Under the pieces are notes generated by a model, which did no database searches, had not been told where the DNA came from, and saw only the letters and a program-made list of their open reading frames with translations. This document shows, one piece after another, positions 10,020 to 18,940 of a DNA stretch of 64,000 nucleotides; position 1 is the stretch's first letter; each line of letters begins with the position of its first letter. The stretch lies in NCBI RefSeq assembly GCF_002216685.1, contig NZ_CP022353.1, forward strand, positions 434,001-498,000, in the 5' to 3' direction. The stretch is from Vibrio tarriae. GTDB taxonomy: Bacteria > Pseudomonadota > Gammaproteobacteria > Enterobacterales > Vibrionaceae. The translations under genes were made by a program, and so were the position numbers.

Positions 10020-10146
10020 CTCTTAATCCGACTTGAAGCGGCCGCAGTGTTGGTTACGTTCGTTCACCCCAATCACATAGTTTTTCTATGCAGATGGGGA
10101 TTCTCACTTGCGCATACTTGTAACGCTAAGTACTTTGGGCATAGTT
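10020..10146. repeat. ERIC-type intergenic repeat, copy 1
   Basis: This palindromic element of about 127 bp has the ERIC/IRU core: GTTCGTTCACCCCAATCACA, then TAG and TCTATGCAGATGGGGATTCTCACTTG. Two related copies lie at 28813-28943 and 32050-32180. The outer arms (CTTGAAGC ... TACTTTGGGCATA) are more diverged than in copy 3. No transposase is encoded; ERICs are non-autonomous and spread by an unknown route. It sits between dinB and the yggN-like gene. Confidence 0.85.
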
Positions 10147-10234
10147 CTGCTTTAGATTCTCTTTGAAGATGTTTGATTTGATAGAATGAACAATAATCGA
10201 TAGTGAAGCGTTATTTTTGACGATTTATTGGCGT

Positions 10235-10264
10235 AGGATTGATTAGGATTGATTAGGATTGATT
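10235..10264 (+). repeat. Three tandem copies of a 10-bp unit upstream of the yggN-like gene
   Basis: The unit AGGATTGATT is repeated exactly at 10235-10244, 10245-10254 and 10255-10264, followed by ATAGTT. It ends 31 bases ahead of the chosen start codon. Because one helical turn is about 10 bp, gain or loss of units would change spacing between upstream promoter elements and the gene without rotating the DNA face. The function is unknown. Confidence 0.95.
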
Positions 10265-10295
10265 ATAGTTGGCAAAAAATCAGCCAGAGAACACC

Positions 10296-11039
10296 ATGAA
10301 AAAAACGTTTTTAACCTTAGCGGTATTAATGAGTTCCTCCACTTGGGCGGCACAGTGTCAGGTGGATATCCAAAATGAAGTGCATCTTAATACTCAACGC
10401 ATCGAAATTTTGCGTACTAGCAGTGATAAGGCGCTGATCGATAAGCAGAACAATCTTTATATTCAAGGTAAGAGAGTTTCGCTTAGCGCAGATCAGCAGG
10501 CAGCGGTACGTCAGTATCGTGAGCAGTTGACCAGTTTACTGCCGAAAGCTCAGCGATGGGCAGACGATAGTTTGAAGCTAGCCAATCAGTTAGTTGACGA
10601 TGTTGCACTCTCTTTAGAGGCCCCACAAGCGTTTAATAATGTGAAAACCTCTATAGCCACCTTGTTTGCTGAAGCGAAAGCCGAGTACTTTAAAAATGGT
10701 GATTTGGTTGTTCCTGCTGAAACGTTTGCTGCGATGCAAGCTCGATGGCAACAGAAATTAGCGCAGGGAAAAGAAGTCCTCACGCAGCAATTTTTTACCA
10801 GTGCGTTTGATGTGATGGCGAGTAAAATGCAGCAAGAAGGTGGGGTGAATCTCAGCCAGCTCGGTAAAAACATGGCGGATTTAAAAAACAAATTGGACAG
10901 CAAGCTAAAAGAACAAAGCTCGACGTTTGAGAAACAAGGACGAGAGTGGTGTGACTCGCTGAACAAAATGACGCAACAAGAACAGCAATTACACAAAAAG
11001 ATCCCTCAACTAAAGAACTATCAAGTCTTCACCATCTAA
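10296..11039 (+). CDS. YggN-family (DUF2884) periplasmic protein
   Basis: This is a 247-residue secreted protein of unknown function. The signal peptide MKKTFLTLAVLMSSSTWA is followed by AQCQVDIQNEVHL. The rest is rich in Gln, Lys and Ala and likely alpha-helical or coiled-coil, with a conserved pair of cysteines (near the mature N-terminus and in GREWCDSLNKM) that could form a disulfide. It matches the YggN/DUF2884 family of enterobacteria. The ATG at 10296 is preferred over a TTG at 10269 because it gives a standard signal peptide and has AGAGAA ahead of it. Three 10-bp repeats lie directly upstream and a terminator follows. Confidence 0.8.
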   Translation: MKKTFLTLAVLMSSSTWAAQCQVDIQNEVHLNTQRIEILRTSSDKALIDKQNNLYIQGKRVSLSADQQAAVRQYREQLTSLLPKAQRWADDSLKLANQLVDDVALSLEAPQAFNNVKTSIATLFAEAKAEYFKNGDLVVPAETFAAMQARWQQKLAQGKEVLTQQFFTSAFDVMASKMQQEGGVNLSQLGKNMADLKNKLDSKLKEQSSTFEKQGREWCDSLNKMTQQEQQLHKKIPQLKNYQVFTI

Positions 11040-11045
11040 ACTGAT

Positions 11046-11067
11046 AAGAGCGTGACCTGCGCTCTTT
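11046..11067 (+). terminator. Terminator after the yggN-like gene
   Basis: AAGAGCG and CGCTCTT form a stem with a short loop, followed by TTGT. It lies seven bases after the stop codon. The T run is short, so efficiency may be modest. Confidence 0.65.
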
Positions 11068-11101
11068 TGTTCTAAGTAAGGTTTACTATGACGATGGCGA
11101 T

Positions 11102-12619
11102 ATGAATTTAAATAATTTTAGCCTGCGCTGGTTGACGACACTCAATGCGTTAGCGGTGGTGGTGGGCTTTTTAATGTTTTATCTGACCTTTAAATATTTC
11201 TGGTCGCATGATCGCGAAGTCGCACAAGTTTTGCAGTTACAGCAGGCTGAATTGCAGCGGGTTGAAACCTTGGTATCTTTAGAACGTAAGGCTATGGGAG
11301 CTTCTTTGGCGGATTATGCCGCTTGGGATGAAATGGCAGACTTCATCGCTGAACCGACCCCTGAATTTACGGAAAGGAATATCGGTGAACACGCATTCAG
11401 TTCACAATTCTTGGATGGCGTGTTCATTTATGACTCTGATGGCAATTTAGTTTGGGGTAAAAAATATGACACAACGACAGGTCAGAGCATCAGTTATAAG
11501 CACCTATTACCCGATTTTTCGCGTATTTTACAGCAGGCTGCGAGTTTAAATGTGAATGAAATTGCCACCTCCGTACGCTATATGGTGGTGGAAGATGAAC
11601 CCTATTTAGCTGCCACTACTCGTGTGTGTAATAGTGAAGGGAAAGCATGTGATAAAGGCTATTTAATCTTTATTAAAAAAGTCCGCGCTCAGTTTGCGAA
11701 TGTGGTTGAGCAAGCTACTGGTGTCGATATCGAAGTGTTAACCTGTAAAAATGATTCGCCATTACCGCAAGACGAAGTGGATGTCTCATACATCAAGCAA
11801 CTCGATTACAGTGGTAATTCCAGTGTGTTGTTTAAAATTAATCATCACATTAAACATCCTCCCTTCATTCGAACAGAGGAAATTCTCGCTTTGCTGTTCT
11901 TTTCACTGGTGATGTACTTAGTCAACTTATGGGTGGTGATTGCCTTGATCAAACCGATCACGACCGCCAGTCAAGTGTTGCAACAATTCAAAACATCGGG
12001 CGGAAAAATGCCAGATGCGAGTACTTTTATCTCATCGGAAATGAAGGAATTTGCTACTACGATCAACCGAATCGTCGGACAATTGGAGGATAGTCAACAA
12101 GTGTTACGTTGGCAGTCTGAGCATGATCCATTAACGCGCATTTCCAATCGTCGCCATTTAGAAAAGCAGCTTAAAAGTTATTTGAGCGATCGCCCGCAGT
12201 CCTACCTAGTGCTGTTTCTTGTCGATATCGATTTCTTTAAACGTTTCAATGACAGCTTTGGTCATTTGGCTGGTGACGATGCCTTATGTTCCGTGGCCGA
12301 TGTTCTCCAATCAGTGGAGTTTCATGGTGAGAAAATCGTGGCTCGCTTTGGGGGGGAAGAGTTTTGTGTTGTTTTAGCGTCAGACAGTGCATTTGATGCA
12401 GAGCTGTATGCACAGCAGATGAGAAGCAAAATCGCCCAGTTAGCGATTACCAACCCAGTCAATGCACTTTGCCAATATTTGACTGTGAGTATTGGCGGTG
12501 TGTATGCCGCCTCCCCACGAATGGAGTCGTATCTCTCTCTGTTTCATCAAGCGGATATGGCACTTTATCATGCGAAAGAAAGTGGAAGAGATCGATACGT
12601 TGTGCGTAATTTTGTCTAA
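11102..12619 (+). CDS. Membrane diguanylate cyclase, CHASE4-GGDEF
   Basis: This 505-residue predicted c-di-GMP synthase has an N-terminal transmembrane helix (about 12-34), then a periplasmic CHASE4-type sensor (ASLADYAAWDEM ... FLDGVFIYDSDGNLVWG). A second transmembrane helix follows near 262-285 and then a GGDEF domain. The active site reads ARFGGEEFCVVL, a competent GGEEF variant, with upstream DIDFFKRFNDSFGHLAGDDAL. No RxxD inhibitory site stands five residues before GGEEF, so product inhibition through the I-site is unlikely. The ligand sensed is unknown. The ATG at 11102 has a weak ribosome site and overlaps the stop of a five-codon mini-ORF starting at 11088. Confidence 0.9.
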   Translation: MNLNNFSLRWLTTLNALAVVVGFLMFYLTFKYFWSHDREVAQVLQLQQAELQRVETLVSLERKAMGASLADYAAWDEMADFIAEPTPEFTERNIGEHAFSSQFLDGVFIYDSDGNLVWGKKYDTTTGQSISYKHLLPDFSRILQQAASLNVNEIATSVRYMVVEDEPYLAATTRVCNSEGKACDKGYLIFIKKVRAQFANVVEQATGVDIEVLTCKNDSPLPQDEVDVSYIKQLDYSGNSSVLFKINHHIKHPPFIRTEEILALLFFSLVMYLVNLWVVIALIKPITTASQVLQQFKTSGGKMPDASTFISSEMKEFATTINRIVGQLEDSQQVLRWQSEHDPLTRISNRRHLEKQLKSYLSDRPQSYLVLFLVDIDFFKRFNDSFGHLAGDDALCSVADVLQSVEFHGEKIVARFGGEEFCVVLASDSAFDAELYAQQMRSKIAQLAITNPVNALCQYLTVSIGGVYAASPRMESYLSLFHQADMALYHAKESGRDRYVVRNFV

Positions 12620-12735
12620 ATTTTAAACGACATATGGGTCGAAATATGATTCGAGTCGATAAAAGTGAAGTGATTGGGTGATTTTTCAGCGAATGATTCT
12701 GTTGCTGATTGAGTCAATCTCTGCTTTGTATTAAT

Positions 12736-12753
12736 GTACTAGTCAACTAGTGT
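12736..12753 (+). promoter_or_regulatory. Candidate TrpR operator upstream of the NSS transporter
   Basis: The segment ACTAGTCAACTAGT (12738-12751) differs at one central base from the classic trp operator core ACTAGTTAACTAGT. It is a near-perfect inverted repeat. It lies 25 bases before the transporter start and overlaps or abuts a plausible -10 (TATTAATGT around 12729-12737), the arrangement expected for TrpR repression. Confidence 0.7.
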
Positions 12754-12775
12754 GTTGGTATCGTGAGTCGTCGTA

Positions 12776-14131
12776 ATGGCACAATCAAATTCTCGTGAGA
12801 CATTCAGCTCTCGTCTCGGTTTTATTCTTGCGGCTGCTGGAGCTGCAGTCGGTTTAGGTAATATTTGGGGTTTTCCTACTCAAGCGGCCAGCAATGGTGG
12901 CGGCGCATTTTTATTGGTCTACCTTATTTTGATCTTTGTGGTCGCCTTCCCGATGTTGGTCGTGGAAATGGCGATTGGCCGCTATGGTCAAGCTAACCCT
13001 GTCGATAGTATGCGTTCACTCACCTCTCAACCTGCTGCGAAAAAAATCGGTGGATTCGTTGGTTGGGTTGGCCTTAGTGTACCCAGTGCCGTCTTGGCCT
13101 TTTACAGCATTGTGGGTGGCTGGATTATCTGTTTTTTACTGGGGGCGATGACCGATCTGTTTGGTCTAACCGCGGCAAGTGCATGGCTGAAAGGATTCAG
13201 TGTCGAACGTAATCTTTTTGGTACGCTGATTTTTTATGTGTTAACGATCTTGATTGTGCAGGGTGGCGTGAAGCAGGGGATTGAGCGCTGGTCAACCCGA
13301 CTGATGCCAGCTCTGTTTGTGCTGTTTGCAGTCCTGTTCATCTACATCATGACCCAGCAAGGGGCTTGGGAAGGATTGAAGCATTATCTGATCCCTGATT
13401 TTGAAAAAGTGTGGGATCGTAAATTGATCTTGGCGGCCATGGGGCAGGGATTCTTCTCATTAACCATTGGTGGTTGTTCGATGCTGATTTACGGCTCTTA
13501 TCTGAGTAAGAAAGAGAACCTGCCTAAAATGGCGATGAGTGTGACTTTGGTTGATACCGCAGTGGCTTTCATTGCTGGTCTGGTGGTGTTGCCAGCGATG
13601 TTTGTGGCAATGAATAAAGGCGTGCAGATTTATGCGCAAGATGGCTCTTTGCTGAGCTCTGATACTTTAGTCTTTACCGTATTACCTTTGATGTTTGATA
13701 GCTTGGGCTTACTGGGACAGATTTTCGCCATGGTGTTTTTCCTTCTGCTCACCATCGCAGCGCTCACTTCTTCTATCTCCATGCTTGAATGTCCGGTTGC
13801 ACTGGTGGGGGAGCGTTTCAATACTCGCCGTACGCCAACCAGCTGGTTGTTGGGTGGTTTGATTGCCCTGTTTAGTGTGGTGATTGTCTATAACTTTGGT
13901 GCACTATTTGGTTTGGTTGCCACTCTAGCGACGCAATATTTGCAGCCTACTGCCGCCTTAATGTTCTGTCTATTTGGTGGTTGGGTGTGGCAGCGTGATG
14001 CCAAAATGAAAGAGCTGCAAGCCGGATTTCCGGAACTGCAACAAAGCTTATTTGGCAAAATCTGGCCTTGGTATGTGAAATTTGTCTGCCCAATTTTGGT
14101 AGCTACGGTTATCTGGGCTTCGTTTGGTTAA
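12776..14131 (+). CDS. Sodium:neurotransmitter symporter (NSS) family transporter, possibly for tryptophan
   Basis: This 451-residue polytopic inner-membrane protein is of the NSS/SNF family, which couples Na+ influx to amino-acid uptake. The family signature is at the N-terminus: SRLGFILAAAGAAVGLGNIWGFPTQAASNGGGAF, including the unwound TM1 region. About 11-12 hydrophobic helices follow. The substrate cannot be read from the protein alone. The TrpR-like operator just upstream suggests an aromatic amino acid, by analogy with tryptophan-transporting NSS members; that is inference. It is monocistronic, closed by a terminator shared with the convergent operon. Confidence 0.9.
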   Translation: MAQSNSRETFSSRLGFILAAAGAAVGLGNIWGFPTQAASNGGGAFLLVYLILIFVVAFPMLVVEMAIGRYGQANPVDSMRSLTSQPAAKKIGGFVGWVGLSVPSAVLAFYSIVGGWIICFLLGAMTDLFGLTAASAWLKGFSVERNLFGTLIFYVLTILIVQGGVKQGIERWSTRLMPALFVLFAVLFIYIMTQQGAWEGLKHYLIPDFEKVWDRKLILAAMGQGFFSLTIGGCSMLIYGSYLSKKENLPKMAMSVTLVDTAVAFIAGLVVLPAMFVAMNKGVQIYAQDGSLLSSDTLVFTVLPLMFDSLGLLGQIFAMVFFLLLTIAALTSSISMLECPVALVGERFNTRRTPTSWLLGGLIALFSVVIVYNFGALFGLVATLATQYLQPTAALMFCLFGGWVWQRDAKMKELQAGFPELQQSLFGKIWPWYVKFVCPILVATVIWASFG

Positions 14132-14156
14132 GTCATATTCGTATAAATGAATAAAT

Positions 14157-14182
14157 AAAAGCCCTCGTTATGAGGGCTTTTT
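14157..14182. terminator. Bidirectional terminator
   Basis: AAAAGCCCTC (14157-14166) and GAGGGCTTTT (14172-14181) form a ten-base stem flanked by A and T runs. It can serve both the transporter gene and the convergent rim operon. Confidence 0.9.
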
Positions 14183-14202
14183 CAATTCAGAAAATTCAGC
14201 GT

Positions 14203-15264
14203 TTAGAGAGTGACAATATGACCTGTTGTTAACGGTTCTAAATCCGCTTCGGTCAACTCTTCGATGAATTCTCCCACCACTTGCTCAATGATTTCATCAC
14301 CTTGATGGAAATAGGCTAGGTGGAATACGGCATCACCTTCGTTAACCAAGGGAAGTGTCTGTTGGCCAATAACAATGCCACTCTTGTTAGCACGAATTTC
14401 CACTTCTAGCTTGCCAAGTGGGGAGTTGATGTAAGCTAACACTTGGCCTTTTTCGACCTTATCTCCTAAGGAAACGAGTGTACGCAAAATGCCATCAGCT
14501 TCGGCGCGTAACCAACTGGTGGATTTCGCAATGACTGAGGTTGGCGTTTTTTTGCGACTGGATCGGAGCATTCCAATCGCCTGCATGACTCGCTTAATAC
14601 CGATAATTCCTGCATTAATCGCGACAGGATCAAAACGCAGTGCTTCCCCCGCTTCATAAGTTAAGACGGGGATCTGCTGCTTTTCCGCTTCACTACGCAG
14701 TGAGCCATCGCGTAAAGGTGAATCAATGATCACTGGAGTAGCAAAGGCTTGTGCAATGCGTAGGGTTTCGCTGTTGCTCAGATCGGCACGAATTTGTGGT
14801 AGGTTGGTTCGGTGAATCGCTCCGGTATGCAGATCGAGAATGTAATCACAACGCTCGGCGACTTGGGAAAAAAAGGTGTGCGCCATGCGCGAAGCTAATG
14901 ATCCTCTTTCACTACCGGGAAAACAGCGGTTCAAGTCGCGCCGATCAGGTAAGTAACGTGATTTATGAATAAAGCCGAAAACGTTGACGATGGGAACGGC
15001 AATCAATGTGCCTTTGAGTTTTTTTCCGTCGAGAGTGTTAAGTAGCTGGCGAATAATTTCTACGCCGTTGAGTTCATCACCATGAATGGCCGCGTTGATC
15101 ATCAACACTGGGCCAGGTGCCGAGCCATGGATAACTTCTATCGGAATGGAAAGAGGGGAGTCGGTATAAAGTTTGGCAGCTTCGAGTTCGATGACCCGCC
15201 TTGAGGATGGGGGAATAGTTTCCCCCAAAAATGAAAAGTCGCCGTGCTTTTTAGCCTTTGCCAC
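14203..15264 (-). CDS. Succinylglutamate desuccinylase/aspartoacylase-family zinc hydrolase
   Basis: This M14-like zinc hydrolase of the AstE/AspA family has about 353 residues. Zinc ligands are recognisable in [12 protein letters not shown] (HxxE) and LDLHTG (His), and the catalytic Glu is in LTYEAGEA. The C-terminal ~90 residues resemble a biotinyl/lipoyl-like barrel ([29 protein letters not shown]). I place the start at the GTG (15264) because AAAGGA lies about eight bases upstream. An ATG at 15291 is possible and would overlap rimK by 41 bases instead of 14. It is the third gene of a rimB-rimK operon, so it may act on glutamate-type modifications; the substrate is unproven. Confidence 0.85.
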   Translation of the reverse strand: MAKAKKHGDFSFLGETIPPSSRRVIELEAAKLYTDSPLSIPIEVIHGSAPGPVLMINAAIHGDELNGVEIIRQLLNTLDGKKLKGTLIAVPIVNVFGFIHKSRYLPDRRDLNRCFPGSERGSLASRMAHTFFSQVAERCDYILDLHTGAIHRTNLPQIRADLSNSETLRIAQAFATPVIIDSPLRDGSLRSEAEKQQIPVLTYEAGEALRFDPVAINAGIIGIKRVMQAIGMLRSSRKKTPTSVIAKSTSWLRAEADGILRTLVSLGDKVEKGQVLAYINSPLGKLEVEIRANKSGIVIGQQTLPLVNEGDAVFHLAYFHQGDEIIEQVVGEFIEELTEADLEPLTTGHIVTL

Positions 15265-16156
15265 GAGTTTTAGTCCTTTTACTGGCTGCATTTTTCTCTA
15301 TGAATTCGACGATCATACCCGCAATGTCTTTCCCCGTCGCGGCTTCAATGCCTTCTAAACCCGGTGAGGAGTTCACTTCCATCACCAGTGGGCCGCGGGC
15401 AGAACGCAGCAGATCTACGCCCGCTACATTCAATCCCATAATTTTGGCAGCTTCAATCGCCGTTTTACGCTCTTGAGGGGTGATTTTGACCAATGATGCC
15501 GTACCACCACGATGCAGGTTCGAGCGAAACTCACCATCTGCGCCTTGGCGCTTCATCGCTGCAATCACTTTATCACCAATCACAAAGCAGCGAATATCCG
15601 CACCGCCTGCTTCTTTGATGTACTCTTGCACCATGATATTGGCTTTGAGCCCCATGAACGCTTCAATAACGCTTTCCGCCGCAGTACGGGTTTCTGCCAA
15701 TACCACGCCGATGCCTTGTGTGCCTTCTAATAGCTTAATCACCACTGGCGCGCCGCCGACCATATCGAGCAAGTCTTTGACATCATCCGGCTTGCTCGCA
15801 AAACCCGTGATTGGCATACCAATGCCGCGACGAGAGAGCAATTGCATGGAGCGCAGCTTGTCACGAGAGCGAGTAATGGCAACGGATTCATTGGCTGGGT
15901 AAACGCCCATCATTTCAAACTGGCGCAGTACAGCAGTACCGTAGAAAGTGACAGAAGCACCGATACGAGGAATCACAGCATCAAAACCGGCTAGCTCTTC
16001 GCCTTTGTAATGAATCTCCGGTTTGTCAGAGTTGATATTCATGTAGCAGCGCAAGGCATCAATCACTCGAACTTCATGGCCACGCTGTTTGCACGCTTCT
16101 ATCAAACGCTTTGTCGAATACAGCGAAGCGTTACGCGACAGAATACCAATTTTCAT
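15251..16156 (-). CDS. rimK: RimK, ATP-dependent ribosomal protein S6 glutamate ligase
   Basis: This is a 301-residue ATP-grasp ligase. RimK adds glutamate residues to the C-terminus of ribosomal protein S6 and can make poly-glutamate. N-terminus: [21 protein letters not shown]-grasp features include [18 protein letters not shown] and [19 protein letters not shown], with the metal-binding [17 protein letters not shown] near the C-terminus. The C-terminal tail is basic (KRTKTRGKG). It overlaps the preceding rimB-like gene by four bases (ATGA type) and the following hydrolase by 14 or more, indicating a tightly coupled operon. Confidence 0.94.
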   Translation of the reverse strand: MKIGILSRNASLYSTKRLIEACKQRGHEVRVIDALRCYMNINSDKPEIHYKGEELAGFDAVIPRIGASVTFYGTAVLRQFEMMGVYPANESVAITRSRDKLRSMQLLSRRGIGMPITGFASKPDDVKDLLDMVGGAPVVIKLLEGTQGIGVVLAETRTAAESVIEAFMGLKANIMVQEYIKEAGGADIRCFVIGDKVIAAMKRQGADGEFRSNLHRGGTASLVKITPQERKTAIEAAKIMGLNVAGVDLLRSARGPLVMEVNSSPGLEGIEAATGKDIAGMIVEFIEKNAASKRTKTRGKG

Positions 16157-16596
16157 TTACTCGGCTCCTCGAAAGGGATTAAAAACGATTTTGTAGGATC
16201 GACCATGATTCGATGGTGCATGGCGGTACGTCCTAACAACATACGAAAAGCCATATTTTCTCGATTGGTCAAGGTGATCTCAATTGGCCAAATTTGGCCA
16301 CCAAAGCTAAGTTCCGATCGAATGACGTAGCGCTTTTCTTCGTGGCCACCGGAATCGCGAACTACACGTTCGTCAATCACCTCGGCTTCACACACATTCA
16401 CTAGCTGATCATTCTTTTGCATCGGATGGATCCAAAAACGAACCCATTGAGCTCCTTCCTTAGTGAAGCTCTCCACTTTGAACGCGTGCAAGCAAGACGT
16501 TCGGGCTCCGGTATCGATTTTCGCTTTAATGCGTTCAATACCTAACCCTGGAAGGCTGAGTTCCTCACGCCATCCGACAATCATTTTTTCTTTCAT
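16153..16596 (-). CDS. rimB: RimB-like retropepsin-type zinc protease (DUF785)
   Basis: This is a 147-residue, single-domain, pepsin-like protein of the RimB/DUF785 family. The aspartyl-protease-like motif [14 protein letters not shown] is near residue 27 and the second conserved block is [18 protein letters not shown]. In Pseudomonas the equivalent protein removes RimK-added glutamates from S6 and modulates RimK; the same role is inferred here from its position as first gene of the rimB-rimK unit. It has no signal peptide, so it is cytoplasmic. The start ATG (minus strand, 16596) begins [20 protein letters not shown]. Confidence 0.85.
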   Translation of the reverse strand: MKEKMIVGWREELSLPGLGIERIKAKIDTGARTSCLHAFKVESFTKEGAQWVRFWIHPMQKNDQLVNVCEAEVIDERVVRDSGGHEEKRYVIRSELSFGGQIWPIEITLTNRENMAFRMLLGRTAMHHRIMVDPTKSFLIPFEEPSK

Positions 16597-16794
16597 CGCA
16601 ATTTCATTAGTTTGAGAATTTCAGATACCGCTAAGGACAAGCAGCACCCTCGAAACAACTCGCATTTGGCCAGTTGTCGCTTGAAGAGAGTTTGGTGAAT
16701 AACTCTGGGAACTTCAAGGGGGCGAACTCTAGCAGCCAACCTCAAACTCAAGCTAATGAATTAAATTTTCCTTTTCGACAAAAAAAATTGATAT

Positions 16795-16820
16795 AAAAAA
16801 GCCGAGTTATGCACTCGGCT
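16795..16820 (-). terminator. Terminator after pepD
   Basis: On the minus strand GCCGAG and CTCGGC (16813-16818 and 16801-16806) form a stem followed by a T run (the A run at 16795-16800 on the plus strand). It lies ten bases past the pepD stop. The 230 bases between it and rimB presumably hold the rim promoter; I see no other feature there. Confidence 0.85.
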
Positions 16821-16829
16821 TCTTAGCGG

Positions 16830-18302
16830 TTAGGCTTTCACTGGGATATTGGCGAGTAGCGCCACCATCTGTTGCCAGAACAGATCAACCGTGTCGATCT
16901 TCACTTTTTCATCCGGCGAATGTGGGAACTTGATGGTTGGACCGAAAGAGACCATATCCATGTTTGGATAGGGTTTTTTGAACAGCCCACACTCAAGACC
17001 CGCGTGGATCACCATGATGTTCGGTTTGTGGCCATAAATGCCTTCATACATATCACGGAAAATATGCATGATTTCAGAATCAGCATCGGGTTTCCAGCCA
17101 GGGTAAGCACCAGAAAGCTCCAGCTCAGCCCCCGCAAGTTGTGCCAGCGATTGCAACATGCCCTCGACTTGGTGGCGGCCAGAATCCATCAGGGAGCGAA
17201 TCAAGCACAGCACTTTGATTTTGTTTGCTTCTGTAGTGATCACTCCCACGTTGAGTGAGGTTTCTACAACACCTGCAATATCATCACTCATGCGGATCAC
17301 ACCGTTTGGACACGTGTTCAGAGCGGCAACAAAACGTTGTTGAGTGTGCGCGGTCAGCACTTCACTTTGCAGTTCTTTGGCTTCAAGGAAAGTCACCAAG
17401 TGAGTTTCAACTTTACCCAGCTCGGCTTTGAGTAGCTCAGTGTAGCGGTGGAATAGGGTTTCTAATTTGGCTACGTGCTGTTCTGGCAAGGCGACGGTGA
17501 CAAAAGCTTCACGCGGGATCGCATTACGTAGACTACCGCCACGGAATTCGACTAAGCGCAGATCTAATTCTTTCGCATGGCCTGCAAGAAAGCGCGCCAT
17601 CAGCTTGTTAGCGTTACCACGGCCAGTGTGAATATCACAACCCGAGTGACCGCCTTTCAAACCCTTTAAGATCAGTTGGCGACCAACATAACCAGCAGGG
17701 ATCGCTTCACGCTCAATGGAGAAAGTGAACTCGGCGTTCACGCCTCCCGCGCAGCCCATATAGACTTCACCTTCTTGCTCAGAGTCGGTATTGAGCAGAA
17801 TGTCGCCCTCCAGCCAACCTTCTTTGAGGCCAAAAGCGCCGGTCATGCCTGCTTCTTCATCAATAGTCAGTAGAACTTCAATTGGACCATGTTGGATCTC
17901 TTTAGAAGCCAGTACTGCTAGGCAAGAAGCCATGCCGATACCATTATCCGCGCCAAGCGTAGTGCCCTGAGCGGTAACCCATTCACCATCAATATAAGGC
18001 AGGATCGGATCTTTGGTGAAATCATGCGCTGTGTCTTCATTTTTTTGCGGCACCATATCAATGTGCGCTTGAAGTACCACACCTTTACGATTTTCCATGC
18101 CCGGTGTCGCTGGCTTTTTAATAAAGACGTTACCAGTCTCATCACGACGAACGGCCAACCCTTGTTCTTTAGCCCAGTTGATAATGTATTGAGCTAATGC
18201 CTCTTCATGTTTTGAAGGGTGTGGGATGGAACAGATAGTGGCGAAAAATGGCCAAATTGGATTTGACGATAACTTACTGATTTCGGTTTGGAACTCAGAC
18301 AC
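16830..18302 (-). CDS. pepD: Aminoacyl-histidine dipeptidase (peptidase D)
   Basis: This is a 490-residue M20-family cytosolic dinuclear-zinc dipeptidase that hydrolyses Xaa-His dipeptides such as carnosine. Metal and catalytic motifs are in order: VVLQAHIDMVPQK, LGADNGIGMA, TIDEEAGMTGAFG, LLNTDSEQEGEVYMGCAGG and, near the end, HAGLECGLFKKPYPNMD. The GTG start at 18302 is chosen because AAGGAG lies eight bases upstream and the protein then begins like E. coli PepD. A longer in-frame extension to 18434 is non-conserved. It is divergent from the structured unit at 18650-18970. Confidence 0.94.
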   Translation of the reverse strand: MSEFQTEISKLSSNPIWPFFATICSIPHPSKHEEALAQYIINWAKEQGLAVRRDETGNVFIKKPATPGMENRKGVVLQAHIDMVPQKNEDTAHDFTKDPILPYIDGEWVTAQGTTLGADNGIGMASCLAVLASKEIQHGPIEVLLTIDEEAGMTGAFGLKEGWLEGDILLNTDSEQEGEVYMGCAGGVNAEFTFSIEREAIPAGYVGRQLILKGLKGGHSGCDIHTGRGNANKLMARFLAGHAKELDLRLVEFRGGSLRNAIPREAFVTVALPEQHVAKLETLFHRYTELLKAELGKVETHLVTFLEAKELQSEVLTAHTQQRFVAALNTCPNGVIRMSDDIAGVVETSLNVGVITTEANKIKVLCLIRSLMDSGRHQVEGMLQSLAQLAGAELELSGAYPGWKPDADSEIMHIFRDMYEGIYGHKPNIMVIHAGLECGLFKKPYPNMDMVSFGPTIKFPHSPDEKVKIDTVDLFWQQMVALLANIPVKA

Positions 18303-18605
18303 AGATGACTCCTTACTGTAATTTTTCCCGTGTATCCTCTCTCCAGAGCTGGGTCGTGGCAGAGAATTAGCCTGTAACAGGTAGGTACTTTCGTTGCACA
18401 GCATATCACTGTGCAGGGGCAGGGTGTAGGTCAAAAGTGGCAGGAAAACGGGTTTTGATCATCGGCTAGCGTCAGGAATAATAAGAAGACGTAACGTGAC
18501 TGAGGTAGGCAAATGCATCTTCATGCACTTTAACTGTAATTTTTCTTAATAAAGTTGTAATTAAATTACTAAAAAATGCTGACAAAGATCAATTTAAATG
18601 ATTTT

Positions 18606-18621
18606 TGTGATTTTAATCACC
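18606..18621 (+). promoter_or_regulatory. CRP-like binding site
   Basis: TGTGATTTTAATCACC matches the CRP consensus TGTGA-N6-TCACA at nine of ten key positions. It is centred about 50 bases upstream of the start expected from the extended -10 TGG-TATATT (18648-18656). It could also act on the divergent pepD gene. The spacing is not a classical class I or II distance, so the target promoter is uncertain. Confidence 0.55.
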
Positions 18622-18766
18622 TTAAGTGTTGTAATTTAATTTCTTGGTGGTATATTTGTGTACAACTTCGCTAGCGAAGAGAAAACGCTCAAAGGATGAG
18701 TCCGATTTATCGCCTCCATGGAACCGAGAAATCAAGTAAACAGTTTTGATTTTAATGGTGATAGTT

Positions 18767-18856
18767 ATGAATAAAGGTTTATCGTCTGTAATGTTCTGGA
18801 ACCAACACTCTGTGTACACCGGTAACTTTGCATACCCCCGTAGCTTCGGCTACTGA
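18767..18856 (+). CDS. Possible 29-residue small protein or leader peptide
   Basis: ATG at 18767 opens a 29-codon frame starting MNKGLSSVMFWNQHSVYTG and ending NFAYPRSFGY before TGA at 18854-18856. GGTGAT lies a few bases ahead of the start as a weak ribosome site. The peptide is rich in aromatic residues (six Phe/Tyr plus Trp) and has no obvious membrane helix. The last codons overlap the GTAGC-TTCG-GCTAC hairpin, so translation to the stop would disrupt that structure. No homologue is recognised. It may instead be chance coding inside an RNA gene. Confidence 0.4.
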   Translation: MNKGLSSVMFWNQHSVYTGNFAYPRSFGY

Positions 18857-18940
18857 TACGCAACTTTTGCGTCTCGAACAAGTTTTGTTCACCCCTAAAT
18901 TGGAATTTATTGACGACCAAATTTGGTCGATATGATTCAC

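Noticed and set aside
10235..10264. CRISPR or iteron array
   Set aside because: Only three contiguous 10-bp units without spacers; too short for CRISPR and no replication gene is nearby.
18303..18434. N-terminal extension of pepD to 18434
   Set aside because: The extension is unlike PepD proteins, and a GTG with AAGGAG at ideal spacing gives the normal N-terminus.
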